This document shows positions 33,505-45,360 of a DNA stretch of 64,000 nt, one piece after another. The stretch spans positions 337,023,211 to 337,087,210 of the forward strand of contig CM042696.1 of the NCBI GenBank assembly GCA_023614405.1. Direction: 5' to 3'. This DNA is from Avena insularis. Lineage: Eukaryota; Streptophyta; Magnoliopsida; Poales; Poaceae. The notes under the pieces were generated by a model that worked only from the letters and a program-made list of their open reading frames with translations, did no database searches and had not been told where the DNA came from. The translations under genes were made by a program, and so were the position numbers. Position 1 is the stretch's first letter, and every line of letters begins with the position of its first letter.

Positions 33505-34537
33505 ATGGGTACCTCCAAAAGATTTTTCGTAAAAGTTTCAAAGCAACCTACAATTTACTTGTAGTTTCAAATTTTACCTAATTTCGATAAATCGACATAA
33601 AGTCATTCAGTCAAATAAGTAGCGTTAGCTAGGAAGTTTGAAAACTCATAAATAAAACGTGGGAATCGTTGGTACAACATGTTGGTAAACTTGGCTTCTA
33701 GCATTCATATCCAATATTCTTCGAACATTCCTAAACGGAAAAGAACAACCTAGCTCATCATCCACTCAGAAAATTGAGAATAATTGAATGTTCTTTCCTG
33801 ATATAGTTGGAAATCACACCGACGACACTGTTTGGATTTGTCGGTCTTGATCCAACGGTCAATGTTAGAAGTTATCCGTACACTATATAGTGGTATGGTA
33901 TGGTATTGTAAGAGATAATATAAGATAAATATAAGATCAGAAGTACTACGAATGGCTGATCTTTTGAGTAACCTCCCCTCCCGATGTTTGGGAAGCAAGT
34001 GAAAATTTCAAAACCGGAAAAGTTTGAATTTTTTTTGCCGCCAAGGACCAAAGTGGTTTCCTTCCTATGTACTCCTCGTCCCTACTCTACACCAACGCGG
34101 CTGCTGAACACGCCAGACACAGATCCGCCATACCAAGGCACGCGTGCGCAGCACCACGCTGTGGACTAGGGAGAGATCAGCCAGGCTGGTGCGCAAGGGG
34201 AAAGGGTAGGAGAGAGGGAGGATGGATGGTGAGAGGCAGCGAAGGAGAGAGAAAACACACAATTTGTTTTGCGTGCATAGGTCCTAAAATATACTACAAG
34301 TAGAGTGGCCGCAGGAGTACCTCGTGTCAGGAACCCATCATAACTTTCCCCTGACATCGAACTGCCTTCAACTCGTCTTTGCTACTGCCCTCTTTTACCC
34401 TGCCTATGTTTTGTTCTCTCAGCATGTACATCGCGTGGACAGAGGTGAGCATATGTCTAAGCAAATAAATGAGTACTTGTACTATACTAGTGTACTAGTA
34501 CTAATATACTTTCCTCAAAAAAATTACTAATATACTA

Positions 34538-34659
34538 CTCCCTCCGATCCAAATTAATATTCTCAGATTTATCTAGATTTGGATGTATCCAGCATTAAAA
34601 CATGACTAGATACATCTGAATCTAGACAAATGTGAGAACACTAATTTGGATCGAGGGAG
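34538..34659. mobile_element. Stowaway-type MITE
   Basis: 122 bases with terminal inverted repeats ctccctccgatccaaatta and taatttggatcgagggag, flanked by TA on both sides. The internal part is also palindromic (gatttggatgtatcc against gatacatctgaatc). No coding capacity; moved by a Tc1/Mariner transposase in trans. Confidence 0.88.
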
Positions 34660-36233
34660 TACTTTTTGCTTTTTCCCAAATAAGGGCATCAGCAATGTGT
34701 ACAAAACCACACCTTAAGGCCTAGTATGTGGCATCTGCTAAGGTTCACCATATACATTGTGGAGAAAATAGAGTTTGTATCTTTAAGCCTAATAAGGTGC
34801 ACCTCAAGGTTGTGGGTTTCCCATAGAGAATAGAAAAATCATTTCCCCTCTCTCCCTGTTTCGTGTGATCATTTTCAAAAGGTGTTTAAAATTTTCATGA
34901 TGCAAAATCTTAGCTAGAAGTCGAACCACTCGTCAAAACTCTCTTCCGTTTCTAATATAGTAATTAACCGCTCGATGGGTACCTCCAAAATCGTTTTTAA
35001 TAAAACTTTTAAAGAAACCTACAATTTATTAGTTGTAGTTCAAGTTTGACCTAATTTCATTAACATAAAGTATAATCGAAACCAAAAAATAATTAATAAT
35101 GTTTGTATTATACTTTTATAACTCGTTTTTCCAGATACACGTAACATGATGCCACAAAAAATATTATACTTCTTATTCTTTTTTGGAAATGTTATGAAAA
35201 TCGTGTCAACTTTTTTGAGATGCGGATGCATAGCAAGAACATGAATTTTTCAGAACTTGCGGTGGTTTTTCGATGTACCGAATTCCTGCTTAGCTTCAAA
35301 AGATTTTTGGAAAATTTTAAGAGCAACCTAACACACTTACATTTAGTTAAAATTTGAGAAGGTCGGTGGGAGTACAGTTTACATCGAAGACCTCAAAAAA
35401 TAGAAAATTGCATAGAGGTCCATACATTTAGCACAAAGGGCGCTAAAATGAAGCAATGAAAAATAGTCGGGTGCGGGTCCTTCTCGAGCGAGCGACCGAG
35501 TCATACCCTTCGTACTACTCCTACTATACTTTCGATCCAGCGTGTTGTGGGTGTGCTTGGTGGCTTCCTCTTCATAGGGTGTAAAATGGAACGAAAATGG
35601 AGTACTACGGAGTAGTGGTAAAGCTGGTCAGATCATAATAAAGTGTATCAAATGCGATGCGATGTACTTCAGACACTAGACAGTATAAATAATCCCTTAT
35701 GCACCACTATCTTTTGAATCTTTTGTATAACCTTCCCTCCAGATGTTTGGGAAGGAAGTGAAAATTTTGAAACTGCGAAAGTTTGAACTCCGACTCTAAT
35801 TATAGTATGAGTATTGTCCCTTTTGTCACCAAGCCCCAAAATGGTCCCTTCTACGCAGCACGCCTGATACTGACACGAAGCGGACGACAAGGCAGGTCGA
35901 TACACGTGTGCAACACCATGTTTTGGACGAGGGAGAGATCACCTAGTAGGGGTGTGGGGATGGTGATGAGGCACTGAAGGAGAGAGAAAACACAATTTGT
36001 TTTGCGTGCATAGAGTAGTATATAGTAAAGGTCCTGACATTTACTAGTACTAGTTCCGTACTACTAGTACTACTAGGTGACTGTACCCTGTACCTCGTGT
36101 CAGGAAGCCATCACATCTTTGCTCTCATATCGCACCGCCTTCAACTCCTCCTCTTCGCTGCTCTCTCGAGCTGTTTCCTCAGTGCCCAAAGTTTCTCTTT
36201 TGTCTCTTTGTTTCTTTTCTATAGAAATACATA

Positions 36234-36362
36234 TTCTTCGTCCCCACAAACCAAATTATTTGACTCAGATTTGTCTAGATTCAGATGTATCTAGATATAT
36301 TTTAGTACTAGATACATCCGAATCTAGATAAACTTGAGTCAATTAATTTGGATCAGAGGGAG
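36234..36362. mobile_element. Stowaway-type MITE, one end degraded
   Basis: About 129 bases, TA flanked. The right end aatttggatcagagggag is good; the left end ttcttcgtccccacaaac is degraded. The internal palindrome (gattcagatgtatctag against ctagatacatccgaatc) is clear. It sits at the same relative place as the MITE at 34538 in the duplicated block. Confidence 0.82.
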
Positions 36363-36509
36363 TACTTGCTTTACAGAAAATACACTCCTCTCACTCGGAA
36401 AATTGATTTTTTTCCTTTCCTCATGGTTGGAAACTTTGAGTGGCAACATTGTTACCATGCCATGATTCACACCATTTTACGCCCAAATATGGGACCATCA
36501 CAAATGGTG

Positions 36510-39480
36510 GGAGTAGAATTTACATCAACGACCTAAAAATGAAAAAAATTATATAAAGGTCCTTTCATTTAACACGAAGCCCCCTAAAATTAAGCAATGG
36601 AAATAGACGGGTGCGCCTCCTTCTCGAGAGAGTAGCTGATCGAGCCATACTCTTCACACTACTTTCTCTTTATTTGTTTTTGAAATATATAGCCAAATTT
36701 AGTGGCATGCAAATTCTTCGATATGGGATCATGAATCATCAGCATAAAGTATGATGTAGATATGTCCATGAACCTGGTCGTTTGGCTTGAAATGCAAGAA
36801 TGTTCATATTCATTGGCAACTAATAAGCTTAAATACGTTTCAATTTTATCACTTTCTTTTAGGTACGAATTTTTACGGACAGGGGAGGTACATTTTACAT
36901 CAAGGACCTAAAAAAGGTTAAATTACATTGAGGTCCATACATTTAGAACGAAGCACCCTAAAATTAAACATGGAAAAGTCATGTTTTGCTTCTTCTCGTG
37001 AGAAAAGCTAATCGAGCCATACTCTTCATACTACTCCCTCTTCGTTTGTTTTCCAAATATGGCCCAATCTGGCCACATGCAAATTCTTGGATATGGGATC
37101 ATGAATCATCAATATAAAGTATGATGTAGATATGGCCATGACCTTGTTCGTTCGGCTAGAAATCTAAGATTGTTCATACTCATTCACAACTAAGCTTAAT
37201 ATGTTTGAATTTTAGCTAATATTTTTTAAATAATACATTTTTTTTAATAATTTTCACGGATAATACATGAATTGAAAGATTTACAATTTTAGCGCGGTGT
37301 CGGCATTTGAAAAGCCGACCAGTCCTTATCGGCTTTTGAATAGCCGACTAGTCCCTTTCTATTTTTTGAAAAGCTGACTAGTCCTTGTCTGCTTTTGAAA
37401 AGCTGACTAGTCCCCCTATTCTTCACATTGCCCTATAACTTGTCGGATTTTCAAAAGCCCACAGGGACTAATCAGCTTTCAAAAGCAAACAGGGACTAGT
37501 CGGCTATTCAAAAGCCGATAAGGACTAGTGGGCTATTCAACTGCTGACACCATGCTAGAATTGCAAATCTTTAAAAATACTTATTATTTTAAAAACAATT
37601 AGCTGAATTTTACCACTTGCTTTTATCTTCGAATTTTATACGGATGGTGGTAGTACATTTTACAGCAAGGACCTAAAAAGGCGTAAAATTACATCGAGGT
37701 TAATACTTTTATCATGATGCACCCTAAAATTAAGCAAGGAAAACAATCATGTTTGGCTCCTTCTTGAGAGAGAAGCTGATCGAGCCATACTCTTCAGACT
37801 ACATCCTCTTTGTTTGTTTTCAACGTATGGCCAAATTTGGTGGCATGGAAATTCTTGGATATGTGATCATCATCAGCATAAAGTATGATGTAGATATGGC
37901 CATGACCTTGGTCATTCGTCTGGAAATCCAAGAATGTTCATACTCATCGACAACTAATAATCTTAAATACATTTAAAAAAAGGTAAATTTACATCGAGGT
38001 CCATACATTTAGCACGAAGCACCGTAAAATTAAGCAGGGAAAACAGTCAGTTTCGGCTCCTTCTCGAGAGAGAGCGGCTGGTCGAGCCATACTCTTCATA
38101 CTACTTCCTCTTTATTTATTTTCAAAATATGGCCCAATTTGGCGGCATGCAAATTCTTATACATGGGATCATGAATCATCGATATAAAGTAAGATCTAGA
38201 TGGATATGGCCATGACCTTGGTTGTTCGGCTTTGAATCCATGATTGTTCATACTCATTCATACAACTAAGCCTAAATACGTTTAAATTTTACCACTTGCT
38301 TTTATCTTCGAATTTTACATGGACGGTGGGAGTACATTTTATAGCAAGGACCTAAAAAGGGGTAAAATTACATTGAGGTCCATACTTTTAGCACAAAGCA
38401 ATCTAAAACTAAGCAGGGAAAACAATCATGTTTGGCTCCTTCTCGAGAGAGAAGCTAATCAAGCCATACTCTTCATACTACTTCATCTTTGTTTGTTTTC
38501 AAAATATGGCCAAATTTGGCGGCATGAAAATTCTAGGATATATGATCATCATCAGCATAAAGTATGATGTAGATATGGCCATGACCTTGGTCGTTCGTCT
38601 TGAAATCCAAGAATGTTCATACCCATCGACAACAAATAATCTTAAATACGTTTAAAAAAGTTAAAATTACATTGAGGTCCATACATGTAGCACGAAGCAC
38701 CTTAAAATTAAGTAGGGAAATAGTCATGTTTTGCTCCTTCTCGTGAGAGAAGCTGATCGAGCCATAATCTTCATACTACTTCCTATTTGTTTGTTTTCAA
38801 AATATGGCCAAATTTGGCGGCATGCAAATTCTTGGATATGGGATCACGAATCATCAAAATAAAAGTATGATGTAGATATGGCCATGACCTTGGTCGTTCG
38901 TCTTGAAACCCAAGAATGTTCATACTTATTGACAACAATCTTAAATATGTTTAAAATTTTACCACTTGCTTTTAGGTTGGAATTTTACATGGACGGTGGG
39001 AGTATAATTTACATCAAGGACCTTAAAAGGGGGAAATTACATCGAGATCCTTACATTTAGCATGAACTACCCCAAAATTAAGCAAATAAATAAAATAGTC
39101 GGGTTCGGCTCATTCTCGAGAGAGCACCGGATCGAGCCATACTCTTCATACCGCTACTTCCTATTCGTTTGTTTTCAAAATATATGGCCAAATTTGGTGC
39201 CATGCAAATTCTTGGATATGGGATCATCATCAGCATAAAATGTGATGTTGATATGGCCATGACCTTGGTCGTTCGGCTTGAAACTCCAAGAATGTGCATA
39301 CCCATTAATAACTAATAATCTTAAATACGTTTAAATTTTATCACTTGATTCTAGGCTTGAATTTTACACGGACGGTGGAAGTACATTTTACATCAAGGAC
39401 CTAAAAAAAGGTAAAATTACATTGATGTCCATACATTTAGCATGAAGCACCCTAAAATTAAGCAAGGAAAATAGTTGGCT
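36510..39480 (+). repeat. Degenerate tandem array with alternating unit lengths
   Basis: The anchor agccat(a)ctcttca occurs at 36643, 37015, 37783, 38095, 38462, 38760 and 39135. Spacings are 372, 768, 312, 367, 298 and 375 bases; the 768 step contains a 389-base insertion (37215-37603). Short units lack a segment of about 70 bases (accacttgctttta to gggagtacattttaca) that long units have. The last four steps alternate short and long, giving a repeat of about 675 bases. Small open frames recur in each unit but change length with every indel, so coding is unlikely. Confidence 0.78.
37215..37603. mobile_element. Fold-back MITE, Mutator-like, within the tandem array
   Basis: 389 bases flanked by a perfect 9-base duplication tgaatttta (37206-37214 and 37604-37612). 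The ends are inverted repeats (gctaat... and ...attagc) and the arms extend for well over 100 bases. Within the arms are short units of about 30 bases (cggcttttgaatagccgactagtcc and variants) that are themselves nearly palindromic. A 9-base target duplication and long TIRs starting with G fit Mutator-like non-autonomous elements. No coding capacity. Confidence 0.8.
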
Positions 39481-41283
39481 GAGAAACTTGAGAACTCATA
39501 AAACTTGGTAATCAATCGTAAGTGTATCAAGGTCCACGCTTTGTCTGAAAAACTAGGGTTGTTGTTGAGGTACTCTGAGCCATTTTTCTCCATACTCGCT
39601 TTCAGTTTCATTTTTCCTATAAGTTGGAACCTGTGGTTTGCCACCATTTTTCACCTTGCCAAGATGCACACATCTACCAAATATGGGAACATTACAATAC
39701 AATACGATGTGCATATGGTTATTACCTTTGTTGTTCAGCTTAAAACCCAAGAATGTTCATACACCATGGGCCATATATATTGTGTAATTATTTTTTGTAA
39801 TTTATAATGACTCATAGTTATTAATTATTTTTCAGTGCAAATAGTAGTACGCACAAGAGGACACCATGAAGAAGGCTTCTTTTTTAGGGTTTTCATTATT
39901 TTTGTTCATAGCTAGTGAGGATCAAATTGTCAACATGCATATTCGTAGCAAGAATTTTAATCCTATAGAACTCTCGTTGGTTTTTGAAATATTGACCGCC
40001 TCGGTACCATAAAGATTCAAAGGATGTTTGTAACTTTTAAGAGCATTCTATCATGTTTACTTATAGTTCAAATTTGAAAATGATTTTTTATTCCTAAATT
40101 TTGGAAACTCCCAGTACTGGTAGCATTATTATTCACCATGCCAAGATGCACTCATGTACCAAATATGGGAACATTACCATAAAGTATGGTGTACATATAT
40201 ATAAGGCCATTTAGCTTGTCTTTTGGCCTGAAGCCTAAGGATATGTTCATACATGGCAGGCCATATTTTCAATTATATTGTTTTTTATATGCGAATTCTC
40301 TTGATAATAATCATTTTTCACAACAAGTAGGACAAGTCAGAGGTCACCGTGCAATTTTTTTATTGTTTTCAAATAAAAGACAATTTTTGTACATGCAAAT
40401 GATTAGCAAGAAGTTGAATCCAACAAATTCATTGGTTTTCGATATATTGATAGTCTTGGTGTGGGTACCTTCAAAAGATACTTGTATAACTTTAAGAGCA
40501 ATCTACTACTTACTCATAGTTCAAATTTTATCTAACATTGATAAATCAACTTAAATTAGTTTAAAATGTGAAGTTCCCTAGGAAACCTTGAGAACTCAAA
40601 AATGTTCGTAATTGTAAGTGAACATGTATAAATTTTTTCTTGAAACTAGGCTTATGGTATTCTAAGGCATATTCACCGCGCTTCCTATTAGGAAAATAAA
40701 TCCAGGGAAAATAATAATCTACTTAAAGTTTATGATAAATCGGGGTGTTTTTTTGTGTGAGGTGTAATAAATAGACATATATCATTAGTCCTACACATTA
40801 AAAGAAACTCTTCGATGGACATCTGGATATGTGAATGAAACTTCAAAATCTTATGTACAAACAAGTTATGTTAAAAAAAATATTACGACAAAATAAAGCC
40901 TTCACAAATTCAATGTGCGACGGACTGTTATGTTGGTACCTTTGTGTAAACATTGACGTTTCATATGAAATAAGTCTCTTACATACCAGCTACATGCATC
41001 CAAAAAGTATTATGGGTGATAAATATTGTTAGTATCCAGTTTTTAGCATCTTTCAAATCTTTGTGTGTGAATGGGAGCAATGGCATTTGGGTACCACTTA
41101 TCAGTCTTGCTACCAATGAGGATAAATCGGTCATTACATGACTAACTGGCCAAATTTGTGCATATTACGCTAAAAAACTAATAAAATGTGCAAAAATGAA
41201 GTCCAGCAAGTGCTTTCTGCAAAAGTGCGATGAAAAGATGGTGCATCATGCAATTTCCCCTATCTAAAAAATGTTTTATACTA
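39481..41283. other. Intergenic DNA without recognised genes
   Basis: AT-rich DNA. Diverged relatives of the motif near 33507 occur at about 40004 and 40466, and gaactcataaaa-like motifs near 39495 and 40590 echo 33640. The open frames at 39505-39807 and 40186-40554 carry phrases of these repeats and do not resemble proteins. Confidence 0.5.
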
Positions 41284-41541
41284 CTTCCTCCGTCCCAAAA
41301 TATAAGGCATCTAAGGATTGGTCAAAAGTCAAACCTTACTAACTTTGACCAAATATTTAGAAAAAAATATCTACATCTACAATATTGAATGGACATATTA
41401 AGAAAATATACATTATGGTGGATCTATTGATATTAATTTAGTATTATAAATTTTTATATTTTTTGTTTATAATCATGATCAAACTTAAAAATTGTTGACT
41501 TTTGACTAATCCTCAAGCACCTTATATTTTGGGATGGAGGG
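41284..41541. mobile_element. Stowaway-type MITE, 258 bases
   Basis: Inverted ends cttcctccgtcccaaaatat and atattttgggatggaggg, flanked by TA. The inner arms gattggtcaaaagtcaaa and ttgacttttgactaatcc are also inverted. Non-coding. Confidence 0.88.
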
Positions 41542-41835
41542 TAATACAAAGTATTGTACTGTACTTACTACTAGCAAAACAGGTACCAGATGGAAGTTTG
41601 AAACCTAAAGGGTACCCACTATTTTAGTCGGTTCAAAGAAATGAACTAGTTCATCAAAAAGTAATGATATGTGAAATGTAGGTTTTTTTTGTAGTACGGT
41701 ACTACTAAAGCAGATAGAGGGTTACCCACTTCCATTCTCTAACTCCTCCCCCACCATTCCCTCTCTTGCTATCACATTCCCGCACTCACCTCACAACTCT
41801 CAGTCGTTAACCCAGCCGTTGCCTCGGTGAAACTA

Positions 41836-42309
41836 ATGCCAAAAACTTTGTTTGTGGTTGAGCTAGGGTCCTCATCAAGCTCTGCTTCGGAGATGCAGGT
41901 GGCTTGTTCGATTCTGACAGCCTTAGCGCCCTCTCTGAAGCGTCCTTCGCCTTTCACGTGTGTGCGGGCCATGCCCAAGGTGAGGCGTCTGTCGCCCTTA
42001 GGGTTTCGGCCGGTCGTGCCGAAACCCTCGTCGCCCGTCGAGCGGTCGTCCAAGCCTCCAGCGCCGTGTGCATTGGGAACGAATGCTCGTGCGGTGGTGG
42101 ACGTGTCCTTTTCGTCTGCAGGTTGGACTCTCATTCCCAATGTGCCAAATTTCAGAGTGTACACGGTGAAACCCCTATCACGGCCCCCCTTCATCAGCGA
42201 TTGTCTATGCTTCTTCGGTGTATGTGGCTGGTTCTTCGTCAGTGGCGCCTTGTTCATCTGCTCAAGCCATCAACCCCTATGCAAGTTCGCGCCCTCCAAC
42301 TGCAACGAG
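41836..42309 (+). other. Possible first exon of the B3-domain gene (frame uncertain)
   Basis: A GC-richer block with three overlapping open frames: plus from ATG 41836, plus from 41904, and a 161-codon minus frame. A good donor (gag/gttaga) follows at 42310. The acceptor before the B3 exon needs a one-base carry-over, which the 41904 frame supplies but the 41836 frame does not. None resembles a protein I know, so the call rests on position and splice phase only. Confidence 0.35.
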
Positions 42310-42436
42310 GTTAGATCTGGAGGATTGGGGCTTTAACCCAAATCCGACGTGCATCTAGTCAGATTTTTGTAACATGTACTGTGGGTCCTTTGTTGAACTG
42401 CTTAGTTGTATGTCATATTCTTGATAATTGTCTTTT

Positions 42437-42495
42437 GTGATGTACTTTGTACTCCCTCCGTCCAGAAATAACTGACTTCACTTTGCCTAGATTTG
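42437..42495 (+). repeat. Fragment of a Stowaway-like MITE
   Basis: Begins with ctccctccgtccagaaat after TA and continues to gatttgaatgtatctat. No matching second terminus was found, so only one arm remains. Confidence 0.45.
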
Positions 42496-42559
42496 AATGT
42501 ATCTATATTTGTCTTTTGTGTTGTTCTGCTTAGTTATGAAATATTTTTGATGACAATGA

Positions 42560-43150
42560 TGCAGGGTTCTGGTTTGGTACTAAGATGATGCATTGTGCTA
42601 TTTAGGAATTTTCCATGACGCGTTGTGTTGTTTTGGTTTTTTGTATGATGCATTGTGTCCTGTCTCCTCACTGTGTTGTTTTGTCCATTTTGATCTGCGT
42701 TCTTCTATTTAGGATTAAATGATATGCCTTGTAGCTGTTCAGATTATTTCAATGACCCATCAGTTTAGGTAATTTTGATTATGTAGACACTGTTTATTAA
42801 ATTTAATTAGATGATACCTTTTGTTGTTTTGCTATTTTTGATGATGCACTGCATATATGCTGTTTTGTCTATCCAGATAATGCATTGTGTTGTTTCAACA
42901 ATTTAGATTATGCATTGTGCTGTTTAATCAATCTAATTAAATGTTATGCCTTCTAGTAGCTGTTTAGATAATTTTGAGGACCCATCGGGTTAGGTCATTC
43001 TGATGATGCATTGTACTGTGTAGGAAATTTAATTTACCTGATACCTTGTGCTGTTTAGGTAATTTTGATGCTGCAATGACTCATTGTGATCTTTAGTCCA
43101 TTTATACAATGCATTGTGGTGTTTTGGTAATTCCAAAGGACTGACGCAAT
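42560..43150 (+). repeat. Degenerate short repeats in the B3-gene intron
   Basis: The phrase gatgcattgtg(t/c)tgttt and close variants recur at about 42587, 42650, 42840, 42880, 42912, 42998, 43050 and 43110, usually with taggtaattttgat between copies. They lie between the putative donor at 42310 and the acceptor at 43166. Confidence 0.6.
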
Positions 43151-43166
43151 GGTATTTTTCATGTAG

Positions 43167-43720
43167 GACGGCCCAGTTGTAATGCGAACTTAGACTACAT
43201 TCTTGACCAGACTACTCCAGCTCCAGGTGGCTATGAAGATGCTCTCCCCATCATACCAAGGTAGTTGAAGCTACAGGGCAGGAGAGTGGAGGCCCTGGCA
43301 AGGGTAAGTGCTGCCAGGTGGGTCGCTAGTTCTGCCAAACCGAGAACACACCCTAGGTCGGTTGGACACCATGCCACGGTGCATCGTCCTAGGCGCTTCT
43401 ACATCCAGTTAGTCCAGCATGACTTGTATATGCTTATCATCTTGACTTACTTCAAGCCTTACTTGAAGGGACGCCCCTACCCACAACTAGTGGTGGTCCA
43501 AGCATGCGAGGAATGTGAGTGGGTTGCCCATGCCAATCGCAACAAAGACCAGATCATCCTGGACAAAGAGTGGGCTACCTTTGCTGCTTTCCATGGGTTG
43601 AAGGAGGGTGACTGCCTTATGTTCAAGGTCACCATAGACGGGTTCAAGATGAAAATCTACGACCGCATCACCTCCTGCCTGAAGGTGTTCGTCTGTCGTG
43701 AGCATACACATCTTGTTTAA
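43167..43720 (+). pseudogene. B3 DNA-binding domain gene, probable pseudogene (REM-like)
   Basis: The exon after an acceptor (ttcatgtag) reads NANLDYILDQTTPAPGGYED in the working frame, then a TAG at 43262-43264. The same frame continues open to the stop at 43720. The last 100 residues look like a plant B3 domain: FKPYLKGRPYPQLVVVQA (early strands), then W in ECEWVAHAN, then DKEWATFAAFHGLKEGDCLM, and FKMKIYD at the end. B3 proteins bind DNA as transcription regulators. The early stop suggests a pseudogene unless the downstream part is expressed from another start; no ATG precedes the B3 core within the open part. The REM assignment is by resemblance. Confidence 0.62.
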
Positions 43721-44466
43721 GTGCCAATTTGGATCGAACGATTTTCAATGGAATTTTGGAGGAATTCGACCCATAGGATTTTTTTTCATAAGGAAGCCCT
43801 TTGGATGAAAGTAATCATACCTCCAAAATTCATATAGATTGCATTTCTACACCCCAATTCCATAGGAATTTCAACACCCACTTTTTTACACTCATTCGCG
43901 TAGGATTGAGGCAATTTTCCTCTGTGTTTATTGTGTTTCATTGAAATGACTTTAAGCCAACAAATTTCCTCTATTTTGTACCGCCGACCCAGTTATCCAG
44001 AGTTTTGAAATTCTGTGATCCAAAAAAAGTTATTTCCTCTGTTTTGCAATCCATTGTTTTGTACCTGTGACTGAGTCAAATTCTTGTGTTTTTAAATCCT
44101 GTTATCCAAAGAAGCCCAAAGTTATCTTTAAGTTTGCTGTTCGATCTTTTGGCGATCGTTTATGATGCTTATGTGTCAAGCCATACTACTACTACTACCT
44201 CCGATTCATTGCTAGATACGTCCTATTCAGCGATGAGTAAATATGGATGGGAGGGAGTACTACTACTACGATCAAGCATAGCGTGAGACGTTCCTAACGT
44301 GGCTAAGAAATGTACGTACTATACTTATTTTTCTGAATCTATTAGAAATTTACTAGACTGGCCGGCAAAAACCAATCCTAAAGATAAGACCCACTTAGTA
44401 TAGCATAAGCCAGTTGATTGCACCACTATATATCTAGCCAAATTTCTCCATAAACTTTGGGTGGGT
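43721..44466. other. Intergenic DNA downstream of the B3 fragment
   Basis: I see no gene. It contains MITE-like phrases (for example gatgggagggagtac near 44247) without a paired end. Confidence 0.4.
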
Positions 44467-45130
44467 TGTAAGAGCAAGCGCAGCGTATGAAAATTGCGGT
44501 GGCTAAGAGGATCTTTTTGTTTCTTAGCTCGAGTCTAAACGGTGGAGTACCTGTGTCTAACCAAAAAATTCTTAGGCACGTACCTAGTATTAGTCCCAGC
44601 GTCTAAGGAAACAAAAGGCAGAAAAGGCCCACTGTTAGCCTCATATTATCCTGACATTGATGGAAGAAAAGTGGACAGAAAAGGTACCTTTTTCTGGGCT
44701 TGTGGGTCCTACCAAGGTGGCTAACCAGTGCAGCCATTTTTGCTCATCTACTAGCTCTGTTGTTGAGTTGACAAGCTTTATTGCTAGACACTATGTAAAC
44801 GGTGAGCATGTGCAGCGTATAGAAAATGGGGTGGCTAAGAAAACTTTTCATCTCTTACACCTATGTCTAAACGGTGGAGAAGATGTGTCTAAGGAAAATA
44901 TTCTTGGACTTGTGTCTAGGATAAGACCCATAGGCTAGTTGATTAAAATATTTGGCATAATATTTTGGGCATTTTCATTGGCCAGAGCACTAGTAGCTTG
45001 GAGAGAAAAAGTGAAAAAAAGCTGCTACATGGGACCCACACAAGAGACCTAAACGGTGGAGCAGTCTTGATTTTTCTAGACTCATGTCTAAGTTATTTTC
45101 TTAGATCATACCCATGCCTTAGCACACTGC
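44467..45130. repeat. Imperfect repeated block, MITE-like
   Basis: Phrases gcgcagcgtatgaaaattgc and tctaaacggtggag near 44477-44545 recur at about 44812-44885, and a third taaacggtggagcag is near 45050. It begins gtaagagca and ends with catgccttagcac, resembling the ends of some grass MITEs. The class could not be settled. The short open frames inside are not protein-like. Confidence 0.45.
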
Positions 45131-45360
45131 ACAATATTTGTAGCTAGTAAGCTCGATAGATTGATGGACAAACGAGATTTCTCGTAGGCTGGCGACGAGA
45201 CCCAGTACTTGACGTTTGAACAAGCAAGACCCAGTACTTGACGTTTTGCTTCCACTATTCACTCTCCTCTCTCCTCCTACTAGTACTACCTCGCTCCGCC
45301 CTTGTAGAAACCATTTTCTTCAACTGCTCCTCCCTTTCTTCTCTACTACTTCATCCAGCG

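Larger units (their letters stand above)
33505..36509. other. Old intergenic DNA with a diverged duplication at about 1.74 kb offset
   Basis: No gene is visible. The block 33960-34400 (gatgtttgggaagcaagtg, then gagagaaaacacacaatttg, then gtacctcgtgtcaggaa) recurs at about 35700-36185 in the same order with many differences. Each copy is followed by a Stowaway MITE. A shorter motif (gggtacctccaaaa plus a stretch like caacctacaatttacttg) occurs near 33507, 34978, 40004 and 40466. A unit related to the later tandem array lies at about 35365-35530. Confidence 0.6.

Noticed and set aside
36510..39480. CRISPR-like array because of regular repeats
   Set aside because: Units are about 300-370 bases, degenerate and contiguous with no short repeat/spacer structure; the genome is a plant nuclear one.
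41772..42257. Minus-strand frame of 161 codons
   Set aside because: It overlaps two plus-strand frames of similar length, has no recognisable domain, and the plus strand gives a splice-compatible exon before the B3 exon.
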